Below the pieces are notes generated by a model that did no database searches, had not been told where the DNA came from, and saw only the letters and a program-made list of their open reading frames with translations. Made by a program: the position numbers and the translations under genes. From positions 1-6,439 of the forward strand of contig JAOZRJ010000062.1 of assembly GCA_029931885.1 (NCBI GenBank): a stretch of 6,439 nt of DNA, written 5' to 3'. This DNA is from Candidatus Omnitrophota bacterium. GTDB lineage: Bacteria; Omnitrophota; Koll11; Zapsychrales; Aceulaceae. Of this stretch, positions 1 through 5,580 are shown in pieces. Every line of letters begins with the position of its first letter. The first letter of the stretch is position 1.

Positions 1-401
1 AAAATTGATCGGTTTTCTTCAGCATCAAAAACAAGTGGAAGATAGACGTTGCCGGAGTCATTGATGGCATTTGCAAAAACCTCATCATGGAAACTTGGCT
101 CTTGAAAAATAACATCAAAAATAATAGCCTTAGCCCCTTTTTCTTTAAGAACATCAACAAGGCTAGCATGAAAATCACGTGGCAGAGGCCATGTGCTTAA
201 ATTCTTTAGTGTGTCGTCGGAAATCTCAACAAAAACAACATTATCCATCATGTTTAATGTTGGACGCATTTTAAAACGCAAATCATAAAACATCAAATCA
301 GCGTTCTTAAAAAAACGAAAGTAAGAAAAACAAAAAACGATAATAAAGGCAAGGGCGAAAAACAAAATACGCCATGAAGGAAGATTTCTAAAAAATTTCA
401 T
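1..401 (-). CDS. CHASE2-domain membrane protein, 3' end missing
   Basis: This is the N-terminal 133 residues of a protein that runs off the left edge, so it has no stop codon here. Reading from the ATG at 401, a hydrophobic helix spans about residues 11-29. It is followed by a CHASE2-like extracytoplasmic sensor domain: YDLRFKMRP at 39-47, DNVVFVEISDD at 53-63, WPLPRDFHASLVDVL at 71-85, then KGAKAIIFDVIFQEPS at 88-103. This order matches the conserved start of CHASE2 (membrane helix, 'YDLRF.LRP', 'V.IDD.sL', 'WP.PR..HA.L', 'GAK.I.fDv.F.EP'). CHASE2 proteins normally continue through more membrane helices into an output domain such as an adenylate/guanylate cyclase, histidine kinase, diguanylate cyclase or SpoIIE-type phosphatase. 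Which output this one has lies outside the window. It follows the beta-barrel gene after three bases, with no good ribosome binding site, so coupled translation is likely. The domain call is firm; the ligand is unknown. Confidence 0.85.
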   Translation of the reverse strand, partial: MKFFRNLPSWRILFFALAFIIVFCFSYFRFFKNADLMFYDLRFKMRPTLNMMDNVVFVEISDDTLKNLSTWPLPRDFHASLVDVLKEKGAKAIIFDVIFQEPSFHDEVFANAINDSGNVYLPLVFDAEENRSI

Positions 402-404
402 GAA

Positions 405-1424
405 TTAAAAATTATACTGCCATCCGACGCGAAAAACATTATCAGCATATTTCTGCGTATAATCATTAGAGGAATTATCTCGAAACTCATACGAAACTGA
501 CACAATATTATTCTTACCAATCTTATACCTTAAACCAGTATTCATTTTATAAAGAATATCTCGTTGTTTGTAGGTATCATAAGTTACAGTTCGGGCTTTA
601 TAGTTCTTGCGTAAATACGTAAAATTGGCAAATAGCTGAGTTTTTTTGTTCAATTTATAATAAAGGCTTGGGTTTAAGCGATAACCCATATAATCATAAT
701 AATCAAGATAGATAGCATTGGAATCATTTCTTATAATACTCGCTTTTACTTGAAGAAATAATTTTTGAGTTAACACCGCTCCGATACTGTAAGTAAATGT
801 GCCTCTTTCGTCGTCAAGGTCCTTGTCTTGATAAGTGCTAATAGTATTGTCGAGAGCTTTCTTATCGGGATGAATCTTGAGGCCAGATTCCCAGGTAACT
901 TGATGATAAAAACCTTCAAACAAATAATCTCTAAAATAACAAAAGAATTTATGAAAAACAAACTGACTCTCCTTGTCGTTAGGATAATAGGAAGAGCTGA
1001 AATCATAACCTGTTGCAAATTGGAAACGCGATGTTTTTCGAAGAAATCCCAGCCTTAAATGATTTAAAATATTTGTCGCATCTGTTATTTCATTATAAGT
1101 CAGTGCATCTAAATCATAATTAAAAGTAAAATAAAGATTTTTACAGATAGGTTTAGAAATTCCTAATGAATAAATATACTCTTGAAAAATATCACCTTTT
1201 TTTGTTGATCCAAGATTAACATTATTATCATAACCTGTAAAAAAAGCTATCCGGCTTGTTATATCTAGCCCGAGACTAGGTTCTGCCAAAAGTTGTTCAA
1301 CCTGATCGCTGCGCTCTTGCTTTTCTTCATTAGACTGCGCTAAAGCTTGATCGATGAATAAAAAACATAAAAATAATATTGCTACAATAGATACAAAATA
1401 AATTTTTTTTCTTAATTTCCTCAT
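405..1424 (-). CDS. Outer-membrane beta-barrel protein (BBP2/porin-like)
   Basis: This 339-residue protein has a classic Sec signal peptide: basic MRKLRKK, a hydrophobic core to about residue 24, and an ALA-Q site suggesting cleavage after A29. A short charged linker (about 30-50) leads to a long region rich in alternating hydrophobic and polar residues, aromatic residues and Tyr/Asn turns (GYDNNVNLGS near 64-73, FTFNYDLDAL, QFATGYDFSSSYY, LFANFTYLRKNY, NIVSVSYEFRDNSS). The chain ends in QYNF. A terminal Phe with alternating hydrophobic residues is the usual BAM recognition signal, so outer-membrane insertion is well supported. The 'YDNNV' opening recalls putative beta-barrel porin families such as BBP2_2, but that family call is from memory of the pattern. 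The cargo or partner is unknown. It lies between the FecR and CHASE2 genes in the same operon; the ATG at 1424 is 14 bases after the FecR stop and has only a weak, distant AGG upstream. Confidence 0.85.
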   Translation of the reverse strand: MRKLRKKIYFVSIVAILFLCFLFIDQALAQSNEEKQERSDQVEQLLAEPSLGLDITSRIAFFTGYDNNVNLGSTKKGDIFQEYIYSLGISKPICKNLYFTFNYDLDALTYNEITDATNILNHLRLGFLRKTSRFQFATGYDFSSSYYPNDKESQFVFHKFFCYFRDYLFEGFYHQVTWESGLKIHPDKKALDNTISTYQDKDLDDERGTFTYSIGAVLTQKLFLQVKASIIRNDSNAIYLDYYDYMGYRLNPSLYYKLNKKTQLFANFTYLRKNYKARTVTYDTYKQRDILYKMNTGLRYKIGKNNIVSVSYEFRDNSSNDYTQKYADNVFRVGWQYNF

Positions 1425-1438
1425 TTTTAAATAATTAC

Positions 1439-2359
1439 CTACCCTTCAATCTCAAAACCATTATTTTCGTTGCCTTCATTATTGCCTTCATTCCCACACC
1501 CGTTTTGACTCTGACCTCCCTCCACTATTCTTCGAGCATCCTCATCATTAAGCTCTCTTAAATCCTCTTTTCTATTATCAGCTAAACTGCCTAAGTTTTC
1601 AAGCGCATCTCCGCCTATTTCCCAAAGAAAATCATCAATGCTTGCACTGCCTCCTTGCGGACCCTGTCCTCCATCTACACCTCCATCTGCACCTTTTTGC
1701 TCTAAAAGAACACTCGCTCTATTAGAAAATTTATCCCACCCTTCATAATCTCTATCTGTTAAAGGAAAACGATCACCAAAAAATCCATCAGGTCCGACAC
1801 CAAGACCAAAACCATTTTCCAGATCTTCTTCTTTAATAACTTTTCCATCTTTGCCAAGACCTTGAACAAAAACAGTTTCCTCAAAAACATGAACAGCAGT
1901 TTTCCCATCATGGCTTGTTACCCATCCTGTTCCGCGAGCTCCAGCAATTGCTACGGGAGTTCTCACCTGAAACTTCTCTTCATTTTCGATATTCTCAACT
2001 AAAGAAAAAACACGGCCTCGATTTAAAAATATATTTCCTGGTTTAATATTTTCAATTTTAAGTTGAGAGTTCTCCCCAACTGTTAAAACATTTTTCATCT
2101 TCTCATCAAATGCCAGCGTACAGCTTGAATCCATTTCTGTCTTAAGCTCTGCTTCTTTGTTTAAAAAAGTATTAATTTTTGCGCGAACCCAAGAAACATT
2201 TGTTTTCTCTCGAGCAAAAACGTTGCCTTGAATGTCAACAATCTTTGCAGTTTGCGCAAACAAAATTGTTGAATAAAAAACAACAATAAAGCAAAAACAA
2301 ACCGTTATTAATTTTTTCCATATTAATGATATTCTTTTCTGGCAAATATTATTTTTCAT
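1439..2359 (-). CDS. Secreted FecR-domain protein with Gly/Asn-rich tail
   Basis: This is a 306-residue exported protein. A long N-terminal region with a hydrophobic core at about 17-34 ends in LFA-QTAK, a plausible signal peptidase I site after A35. Next come 'AKIVDIQGNVFAREKT' (38-53) and a FecR domain at about 75-170 carrying the family signature TPVAIAGARGTGW at 134-146. There is no anti-sigma helix bundle before the membrane segment, so this is a stand-alone periplasmic or surface FecR protein and not a FecR-type anti-sigma factor. After about residue 222 the chain is low complexity: a Gly-rich patch (ADGGVDGGQGPQGG), an acidic helix-like stretch (about 240-280), then a Gly/Asn/Glu tail containing one Cys (C288). 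Two short DNA tandem repeats underlie the Gly patch and the tail. The ATG is one base after the mlaD stop and lacks a close Shine-Dalgarno (AAGGA is 14 bases away), suggesting reinitiation. FecR proteins often pair with CHASE2 and beta-barrel proteins, as here; the exact role is unknown. Confidence 0.85.
   Translation of the reverse strand: MKNNICQKRISLIWKKLITVCFCFIVVFYSTILFAQTAKIVDIQGNVFAREKTNVSWVRAKINTFLNKEAELKTEMDSSCTLAFDEKMKNVLTVGENSQLKIENIKPGNIFLNRGRVFSLVENIENEEKFQVRTPVAIAGARGTGWVTSHDGKTAVHVFEETVFVQGLGKDGKVIKEEDLENGFGLGVGPDGFFGDRFPLTDRDYEGWDKFSNRASVLLEQKGADGGVDGGQGPQGGSASIDDFLWEIGGDALENLGSLADNRKEDLRELNDEDARRIVEGGQSQNGCGNEGNNEGNENNGFEIEG
1470..1493 (-). repeat. 12-bp tandem repeat in FecR tail
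   Basis: Two adjacent copies of a 12-base unit (ttgccttcatta and ttgccttcattc on the plus strand) match at 11 of 12 positions. They encode the Asn-Glu-Gly-Asn-type repeat in the C-terminal tail of the FecR protein. The unit is a multiple of three, so copy number can change without a frameshift. Confidence 0.7.
1669..1692 (-). repeat. 12-bp tandem repeat in FecR Gly-rich linker
   Basis: Two adjacent 12-base units (ctccatctacac and ctccatctgcac on the plus strand) match at 11 of 12 positions and encode the ADGG-VDGG stretch after the FecR domain. Like the tail repeat, it preserves the reading frame. Confidence 0.7.
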
Positions 2360-2360
2360 T

Positions 2361-3032
2361 TTATTTTGTAGGATCCTTTGGTTTTTCTTTTGTTTTAAAT
2401 AAAATCTTCCAAGGATTTCGTCTTAAGTCATCACTAAACTCTTCAAAATTCTCAGAAGTTGTTTCAAAATTCTTAATAGCTTTGGCAAGGTTATCTCTAT
2501 TGTCAGAAAGCGTACCATCAAGATTAGCAAGAACTTGATCAAGATGCTTAATAGCATCTTTGACAGATTGCCTATTTTCTTCAACTACCGCATTTAAATT
2601 ACGTACAAAAACATCCAAATCCACATATTTCTGTCCGTTTAAAGTCGACCCTGGCGTTACAAACTCATTGCTGTTTGATGACTCAATCTGAACATATTTC
2701 TCACCCATCAACCCCATCATTTTAATAGATATTTCTGAATTCTCTCTAACCTTAGCTTTATTCTCCAGCCAAAGTTTTAATGTAATATGAGTTTTGTTTC
2801 CTTCGTAAGAAGGCTTAATGTCCTCGACCTTTCCAATTTCAAGACCATTAAGCATAACAGGAGCTTTTTTATCCATTCCCGCTGCTTCATCAAAAACGAC
2901 ATAAACAAAATACCCGCTGTCTTTATTGATACCCAACTTTCCTGTGCTATAAGTCATGTATGCTAAACCTAAAAGACAAGCCAGCACAAACAACCCAACC
3001 TTAAATTCATTTGTCCATTTATTCTTTTTCAT
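2361..3032 (-). CDS. mlaD: MlaD-like MCE-domain lipid transport protein
   Basis: This is a 223-residue inner-membrane-anchored periplasmic protein of the MCE family, the substrate-binding part of Mla-type lipid transporters, where MCE subunits form a hexameric ring over the permease. The order is a short basic start (MKKNKWTNEFKVG), one membrane helix at about 12-28, the MCE domain at about 41-119 (VVFDEAAGMDKKAPVMLNGLEIGKV, then IKMMGLMGEKYVQIESS), and a long helix-prone region at about 140-203 with heptad-like Leu/Ile/Val spacing. It ends in NPWKILFK, a tail seen in many MCE proteins of this kind. The length is above that of E. coli MlaD (about 183), because of the C-terminal helix. The start is supported by AAAGGGGAG at 3037-3045, four bases from the ATG. 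It follows mlaF after 25 bases. No mlaC or mlaA gene is visible in the window. Confidence 0.93.
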   Translation of the reverse strand: MKKNKWTNEFKVGLFVLACLLGLAYMTYSTGKLGINKDSGYFVYVVFDEAAGMDKKAPVMLNGLEIGKVEDIKPSYEGNKTHITLKLWLENKAKVRENSEISIKMMGLMGEKYVQIESSNSNEFVTPGSTLNGQKYVDLDVFVRNLNAVVEENRQSVKDAIKHLDQVLANLDGTLSDNRDNLAKAIKNFETTSENFEEFSDDLRRNPWKILFKTKEKPKDPTK

Positions 3033-3036
3033 AATA

Positions 3037-3045
3037 CTCCCCTTT
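3037..3045 (-). promoter_or_regulatory. Ribosome binding site of mlaD
   Basis: The minus strand reads AAAGGGGAG followed by four bases and the ATG at 3032. The purine-rich core fits the anti-Shine-Dalgarno and fixes the mlaD start; the spacing is at the short end of the normal range. Confidence 0.75.
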
Positions 3046-3057
3046 AACTCTCTAAAA

Positions 3058-3870
3058 TTATACAGCTAATATTCCTTCGGATTCTGTCTGTCCTTTAAAA
3101 AGATCTATTGGCCCATCTGGATTTCCTTTAATAAATTGCTGAATAAGAGGATTTTGTGAACTTTTAATCTCTTCAGGAGTTCCTATCTCAACAATCTTCC
3201 CTTGATGAATCATTGCAATACGATCAGCAATAGTAAAAACACTATGCATATCATGCGTAACTACAATTGAAGTGATCATAAGCTTCACGCTTAAATCTTT
3301 AATTAATTTATCTGTAATGCCTCCAACCACTGGATCAAGCCCCGAGGTGGGTTCATCATAAAAAACAATATCCGGATCAAGGGCAATAGCACGAGCCAAT
3401 CCCGCCCTTTTACGCATACCGCCAGAGAGCTCAGACGGATAATAACTTTCAAACCCTCGTAACCCCACAAGAGATAATTTCATTCTTATAATAATATCAA
3501 TAATCTCATCAGCCAATTTTGTATGCTCTCTTATAGGAAGAGCGACATTATCTTCAATTGTTAAAGAATCTAAAAGTGCAGAATACTGAAAAGACATTCC
3601 AATTGTTTTTTTGACATTATTTAATTCTTCATCAGAAATATTAGCAATATCTTTACCTTTAATAAAAATACCTCCTTTGTCAGGAGGAATTGCTCCTGTC
3701 ATATGCCTTAACAATGTACTTTTTCCTGAACCCGAACAACCCATAATAACAAAAGTCTCTCCGCACATAATATCTAACGAAACATCATCGATAATTTTTC
3801 TCCCCTGAAATGATTTTGTTACATTTCGAAGAGAAACAATTTTTTCACCATTACATTCTTTATCTAACAT
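3058..3870 (-). CDS. mlaF: MlaF-like ABC transporter ATPase
   Basis: This is a 270-residue cytoplasmic ATPase that should power the MlaE permease; the length matches E. coli MlaF (269). All ABC motifs are present: Walker A GCSGSGKST (44-52), Q-loop Q95 in FQYSALL, signature LSGGMRKRAGLARAIA (148-163), Walker B DIVFYDEPTSGLDP (167-180) with catalytic E173, and the switch histidine H206 in VVTHD. After the core fold a C-terminal extension contains QQFIKGNPDGPIDLF (244-258). This resembles the 'QFL.G.ADGPVPF' extension of MlaF proteins, which in E. coli reaches across the ATPase dimer next to the MlaB contact, so the Mla subtype is better supported than a general ABC label. The ATG at 3870 has AAGGA seven bases upstream. 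It starts 17 bases after the mlaE stop. Confidence 0.95.
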   Translation of the reverse strand: MLDKECNGEKIVSLRNVTKSFQGRKIIDDVSLDIMCGETFVIMGCSGSGKSTLLRHMTGAIPPDKGGIFIKGKDIANISDEELNNVKKTIGMSFQYSALLDSLTIEDNVALPIREHTKLADEIIDIIIRMKLSLVGLRGFESYYPSELSGGMRKRAGLARAIALDPDIVFYDEPTSGLDPVVGGITDKLIKDLSVKLMITSIVVTHDMHSVFTIADRIAMIHQGKIVEIGTPEEIKSSQNPLIQQFIKGNPDGPIDLFKGQTESEGILAV

Positions 3871-3877
3871 ATATTAA

Positions 3878-3882
3878 TCCTT
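3878..3882 (-). promoter_or_regulatory. Ribosome binding site of mlaF
   Basis: AAGGA on the minus strand lies seven bases before the mlaF ATG. It sits in a 12-base sequence, TTAAGGATTAAT (3873-3884), that is repeated exactly in the leader of the first gene of the operon (5423-5434). Confidence 0.75.
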
Positions 3883-3887
3883 AACTA

Positions 3888-4670
3888 TTAAGAAAAATAA
3901 AAAATCGCCGTCAAAAGACAATCTGCCGCAATAATAAGAGTAAAACTAATCACAACGCTTCGCGTAGTTGCCCGACCAACGCCTTCTGCGCCACCTTTTG
4001 TTGTTAATCCCTCATAACAACCAACGAGTGCGATTATAATACCGAAAACAACAGATTTTAAAATCCCAGTATAAATATCCTTTAATTCAAGATATTTAAA
4101 ACTAATTTGAATATACAGATCTGGGTTTATATTCATGCTTTCTGTTCCAATCAAAAATCCGCCAAAAATACCAGCAAGATCGCCTAAAATTGTTAATGCT
4201 GGCAACATTATTATAAGCGCCAAAAATCTTGGTACAGCTAAGAAGCCAACGGGATTAATCGCCATTGTTTCTAAAGCCTCTATTTGCTCTGTAACTTTCA
4301 TTGTTCCCAATTCAGCAGCAATTGCAGATCCTGCACGACCTGCAACAACCAAAGCTGTTAAAACTGGACCTAACTCTCGGCACAAAGAAACAGAAACAAG
4401 CGAGGCAACATATAGCTGAGCACCCATTTTCTGCAAAACATAAGCACTTTGCATCGCGAGAACAATACCTGTAAAAAGATCAACAAAAAAGACAATCACG
4501 ATAGAACAAAGGCCGACAAAAATCATTTGATGAATGATACCTTGCCGGCGAGATGCCTTACCAAGAAATGGACCGACAAAAATCCAATAAATAATTTTTA
4601 TAAAAAGAGAAAATATTCCTCTGGCCCATTGAGCGTATTCAATAACAAATCTGCCTAAAAAACTAATCAT
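3888..4670 (-). CDS. mlaE: MlaE-like ABC transporter permease
   Basis: This is a 260-residue integral inner-membrane permease of the MlaE family (usual length about 260). A membrane-associated N-terminal helix (about 1-35, with IFSLFIKIIYWIFVGPFLG) is followed by helices at about 48-72, 150-175, 202-218 and 236-257. The family signature, REL at 98-100 then GPVLTALVVAGRAGSAIAAELG (101-122) and KVTEQIEALETMAINP (125-140), is intact; this region includes the segment that contacts the ATPase. Its role is to pass lipid between the inner membrane and the MlaD ring. The ATG shares its A with the TAA of the STAS gene (TAATG), so the two are translationally coupled, and AAAGGA six bases upstream supports the start. 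The gene order STAS-mlaE-mlaF-mlaD is compatible with an Mla operon whose MlaB-like protein is encoded first. Direction of transport cannot be told from sequence. Confidence 0.95.
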   Translation of the reverse strand: MISFLGRFVIEYAQWARGIFSLFIKIIYWIFVGPFLGKASRRQGIIHQMIFVGLCSIVIVFFVDLFTGIVLAMQSAYVLQKMGAQLYVASLVSVSLCRELGPVLTALVVAGRAGSAIAAELGTMKVTEQIEALETMAINPVGFLAVPRFLALIIMLPALTILGDLAGIFGGFLIGTESMNINPDLYIQISFKYLELKDIYTGILKSVVFGIIIALVGCYEGLTTKGGAEGVGRATTRSVVISFTLIIAADCLLTAIFYFS

Positions 4671-5002
4671 TAAAAATCCTTTATGGCTTCTTCTTTGGAA
4701 TTATAAATCTTAAAAAGTTTATCTAATTTTGTAATCTCAAAAAGACTTTTTACCTTCTCATCCATCTGACTTAATTTAAGGTCTCCTTCGACTTTTTTAA
4801 GTCGTTGAAACATTTCAATCAATGTTGCTAATCCGGAACTATCAATATATGAAACTGATGCCAAATCAACAACTACCTTTTTCTCATCTTGAGAAATAAG
4901 CGCATCAAATGCCTTTCTCAACTCGGGCGAATTATTAATATTTACTTCGCCTGTGATTGCACAAATTGCAACATCTGAACTTTTTTCAATTTTAATGTTC
5001 AC
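4670..5002 (-). CDS. STAS-domain protein (anti-anti-sigma / MlaB-like)
   Basis: This 110-residue soluble protein is a single STAS domain. VAICAITGEVNINNSPELRKAF at 11-32 gives the first strands and helix, KKVVVDLASVSYIDSSGLATL at 41-61 the core, and VKSLFEITKLDKLFKIYNS at 84-102 the C-terminal part. In SpoIIAA and RsbV the 'DSSG' or 'DSTG' loop carries the serine phosphorylated by the partner kinase; by alignment that is S55 here (D54-S55-S56-G57). The start is GTG at 5002, supported by AAGGAG seven bases upstream, and the gene overlaps the kinase gene by 11 bases. Two roles are possible: a phospho-switch anti-anti-sigma factor, as the adjacent kinase suggests, or an MlaB subunit that binds MlaF, as the coupling to mlaE suggests. 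E. coli MlaB has a functionally important Thr in the same loop. A dual role is inference. Confidence 0.9.
   Translation of the reverse strand: MNIKIEKSSDVAICAITGEVNINNSPELRKAFDALISQDEKKVVVDLASVSYIDSSGLATLIEMFQRLKKVEGDLKLSQMDEKVKSLFEITKLDKLFKIYNSKEEAIKDF
4677..4682 (-). promoter_or_regulatory. Ribosome binding site of mlaE
   Basis: AAAGGA on the minus strand lies six bases before the mlaE ATG, inside the last codons of the STAS gene. It allows direct initiation in addition to TAATG stop-start coupling. Confidence 0.75.
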
Positions 5003-5411
5003 AATGATTCTCCTTGCCTAAAAATTTTATCATCTTTATTCCACGCCCTTTATCAAAAAATTTAACTTTATCCATCTTCCTCTTTATCAAAAAAACACCT
5101 CTACCTGAAAGTTTATTTAAATTTTTTTCTTCCGTCGGATCTTCGAGTTCTTGATCATTAAATCCCTGACCTTCATCTATAATATTAATTTCTAAGAATT
5201 CATCTGAGATCTCAATGTCCAACTGAACCTTTAGTTCAGAATTTAACTTATTGCCATGCTTTACGGCATTTACCAAGGCCTCTTGAATACAAAGCCGTAC
5301 CTGAAAAAGATCCTGCTCTGATTTAACTTTTTCTTTGATTTGCCTCATGACATCATCAATGCATTTCGGCAAATCATCCAAACGTGAAGGAAAAACTTTT
5401 GAAACTTTCAT
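4992..5411 (-). CDS. RsbW/SpoIIAB-like serine kinase (anti-sigma type)
   Basis: This 139-residue soluble GHKL ATPase is of the short HATPase_c_2 type used in partner switching. It has the N-box EALVNAVKHGN (44-54), with E44 in the position of the catalytic base and N48 the Mg-ATP ligand, G1 box DEGQGF (79-84), and G2 box SGRGVFLIK (102-110). It has no histidine phospho-acceptor domain and no membrane segment, so it is a free protein kinase of the RsbW/SpoIIAB/BtrW class. Its expected substrate is the DSSG serine of the overlapping STAS protein. It is the first gene of the minus-strand operon; its last codons overlap the STAS start by 11 bases. The ATG at 5411 is the only standard start after the in-frame stop upstream, but its best Shine-Dalgarno, AAGGA at 5428-5432, is 16 bases away. 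No sigma factor gene lies in the window, so 'anti-sigma factor' names the family and not a shown function. Confidence 0.9.
   Translation of the reverse strand: MKVSKVFPSRLDDLPKCIDDVMRQIKEKVKSEQDLFQVRLCIQEALVNAVKHGNKLNSELKVQLDIEISDEFLEINIIDEGQGFNDQELEDPTEEKNLNKLSGRGVFLIKRKMDKVKFFDKGRGIKMIKFLGKENHCEH
5010..5015 (-). promoter_or_regulatory. Ribosome binding site fixing the GTG start of the STAS gene
   Basis: AAGGAG on the minus strand ends seven bases before GTG at 5002-5000, inside the end of the kinase gene. This is the strongest ribosome binding site in the window, and it supports GTG as the true start. It suggests the STAS protein may be made in excess of the kinase. Confidence 0.8.
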
Positions 5412-5427
5412 TCGCGAGATAGATTAA

Positions 5428-5432
5428 TCCTT
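5428..5432 (-). promoter_or_regulatory. Shine-Dalgarno-like site in the operon leader, oddly distant
   Basis: AAGGA lies 16 bases before the kinase ATG, outside the usual 5-10 base range. In the same 12-base context before mlaF the ATG is seven bases from AAGGA; here that position holds ATC, in frame with the kinase. Confidence 0.45.
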
Positions 5433-5462
5433 AATATATTTTCACTTAATTGGTGCGATTTC

Positions 5463-5491
5463 ATTATATAGATATCCATATATAATATCAA
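5463..5491 (-). promoter_or_regulatory. Sigma-70-type promoter of the kinase-STAS-mla operon
   Basis: The minus strand reads TTGATA (5491-5486, five of six to the -35 consensus), a 17-base spacer, and TATAAT (5468-5463, perfect -10). Transcription should start near 5456, giving a leader of about 45 bases before the kinase ATG. The intergenic DNA is very AT-rich, which makes chance -10 matches common, but a near-consensus pair at exactly 17 bases is convincing. With no clear terminator or large gap downstream, this promoter may serve all eight genes. Confidence 0.75.
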
Positions 5492-5540
5492 GAAATAAAC
5501 AGTTTAGAGTAAATCTCCTTAAAATATTATTTTACAACCA

Positions 5541-5569
5541 AATGTTTGAATTTTTTAATCCCAAACGTT
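5541..5569. repeat. Imperfect inverted repeat over the phosphatase promoter
   Basis: Arms AATGTTTG (5541-5548) and CAAACGTT (5562-5569) are inverted copies matching at seven of eight positions with a 13-base centre. They cover the -35 element and touch the first base of the -10 element of the plus-strand promoter. This could be an operator for a dimeric regulator, but chance cannot be excluded. Confidence 0.35.
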
Positions 5570-5574
5570 ATACT
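5546..5574 (+). promoter_or_regulatory. Sigma-70-type promoter of the phosphatase gene
   Basis: TTGAAT (5546-5551, four of six) and TATACT (5569-5574, five of six) are separated by exactly 17 bases. The expected transcription start, six to eight bases after the -10, falls at about 5580-5582, on the ATG at 5581. No Shine-Dalgarno lies before that ATG, which fits a leaderless transcript. Confidence 0.6.
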
Positions 5575-5580
5575 AAACAT

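Noticed and set aside
770..1058. Overlapping open frames on both strands inside the beta-barrel gene
   Set aside because: They are out of frame with a gene that has a signal peptide and a barrel C-terminus, lack ribosome binding sites, and show no domain motifs.
1439..2359. FecR protein as a transmembrane anti-sigma factor of a FecI-type system
   Set aside because: Its N-terminus is a signal peptide with no cytoplasmic anti-sigma helices before it, and there is no ECF sigma factor or TonB receptor next to it.
3033..3057. Possible terminator between mlaF and mlaD
   Set aside because: The 25-base gap has no inverted repeat followed by a T run; it holds only the mlaD ribosome binding site.
4135..4419. 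Open frame of 94 codons on the plus strand
   Set aside because: It lies wholly antisense to the conserved core of mlaE and its product looks like no known protein; it is a by-product of the permease codons.
5481..5486. Plus-strand TATAAT as a -10 element for the phosphatase gene
   Set aside because: No -35-like hexamer lies 15-19 bases upstream, and it falls inside the spacer of the strong minus-strand promoter; it reflects AT-richness.
5503..5530. TTTAGA / TATTAT pair as an alternative promoter serving an ATG at 5542
   Set aside because: The pair (16-base spacer) is weaker than TTGAAT-17-TATACT and lies in very AT-rich DNA; kept only as a reason the 5542 start cannot be excluded.
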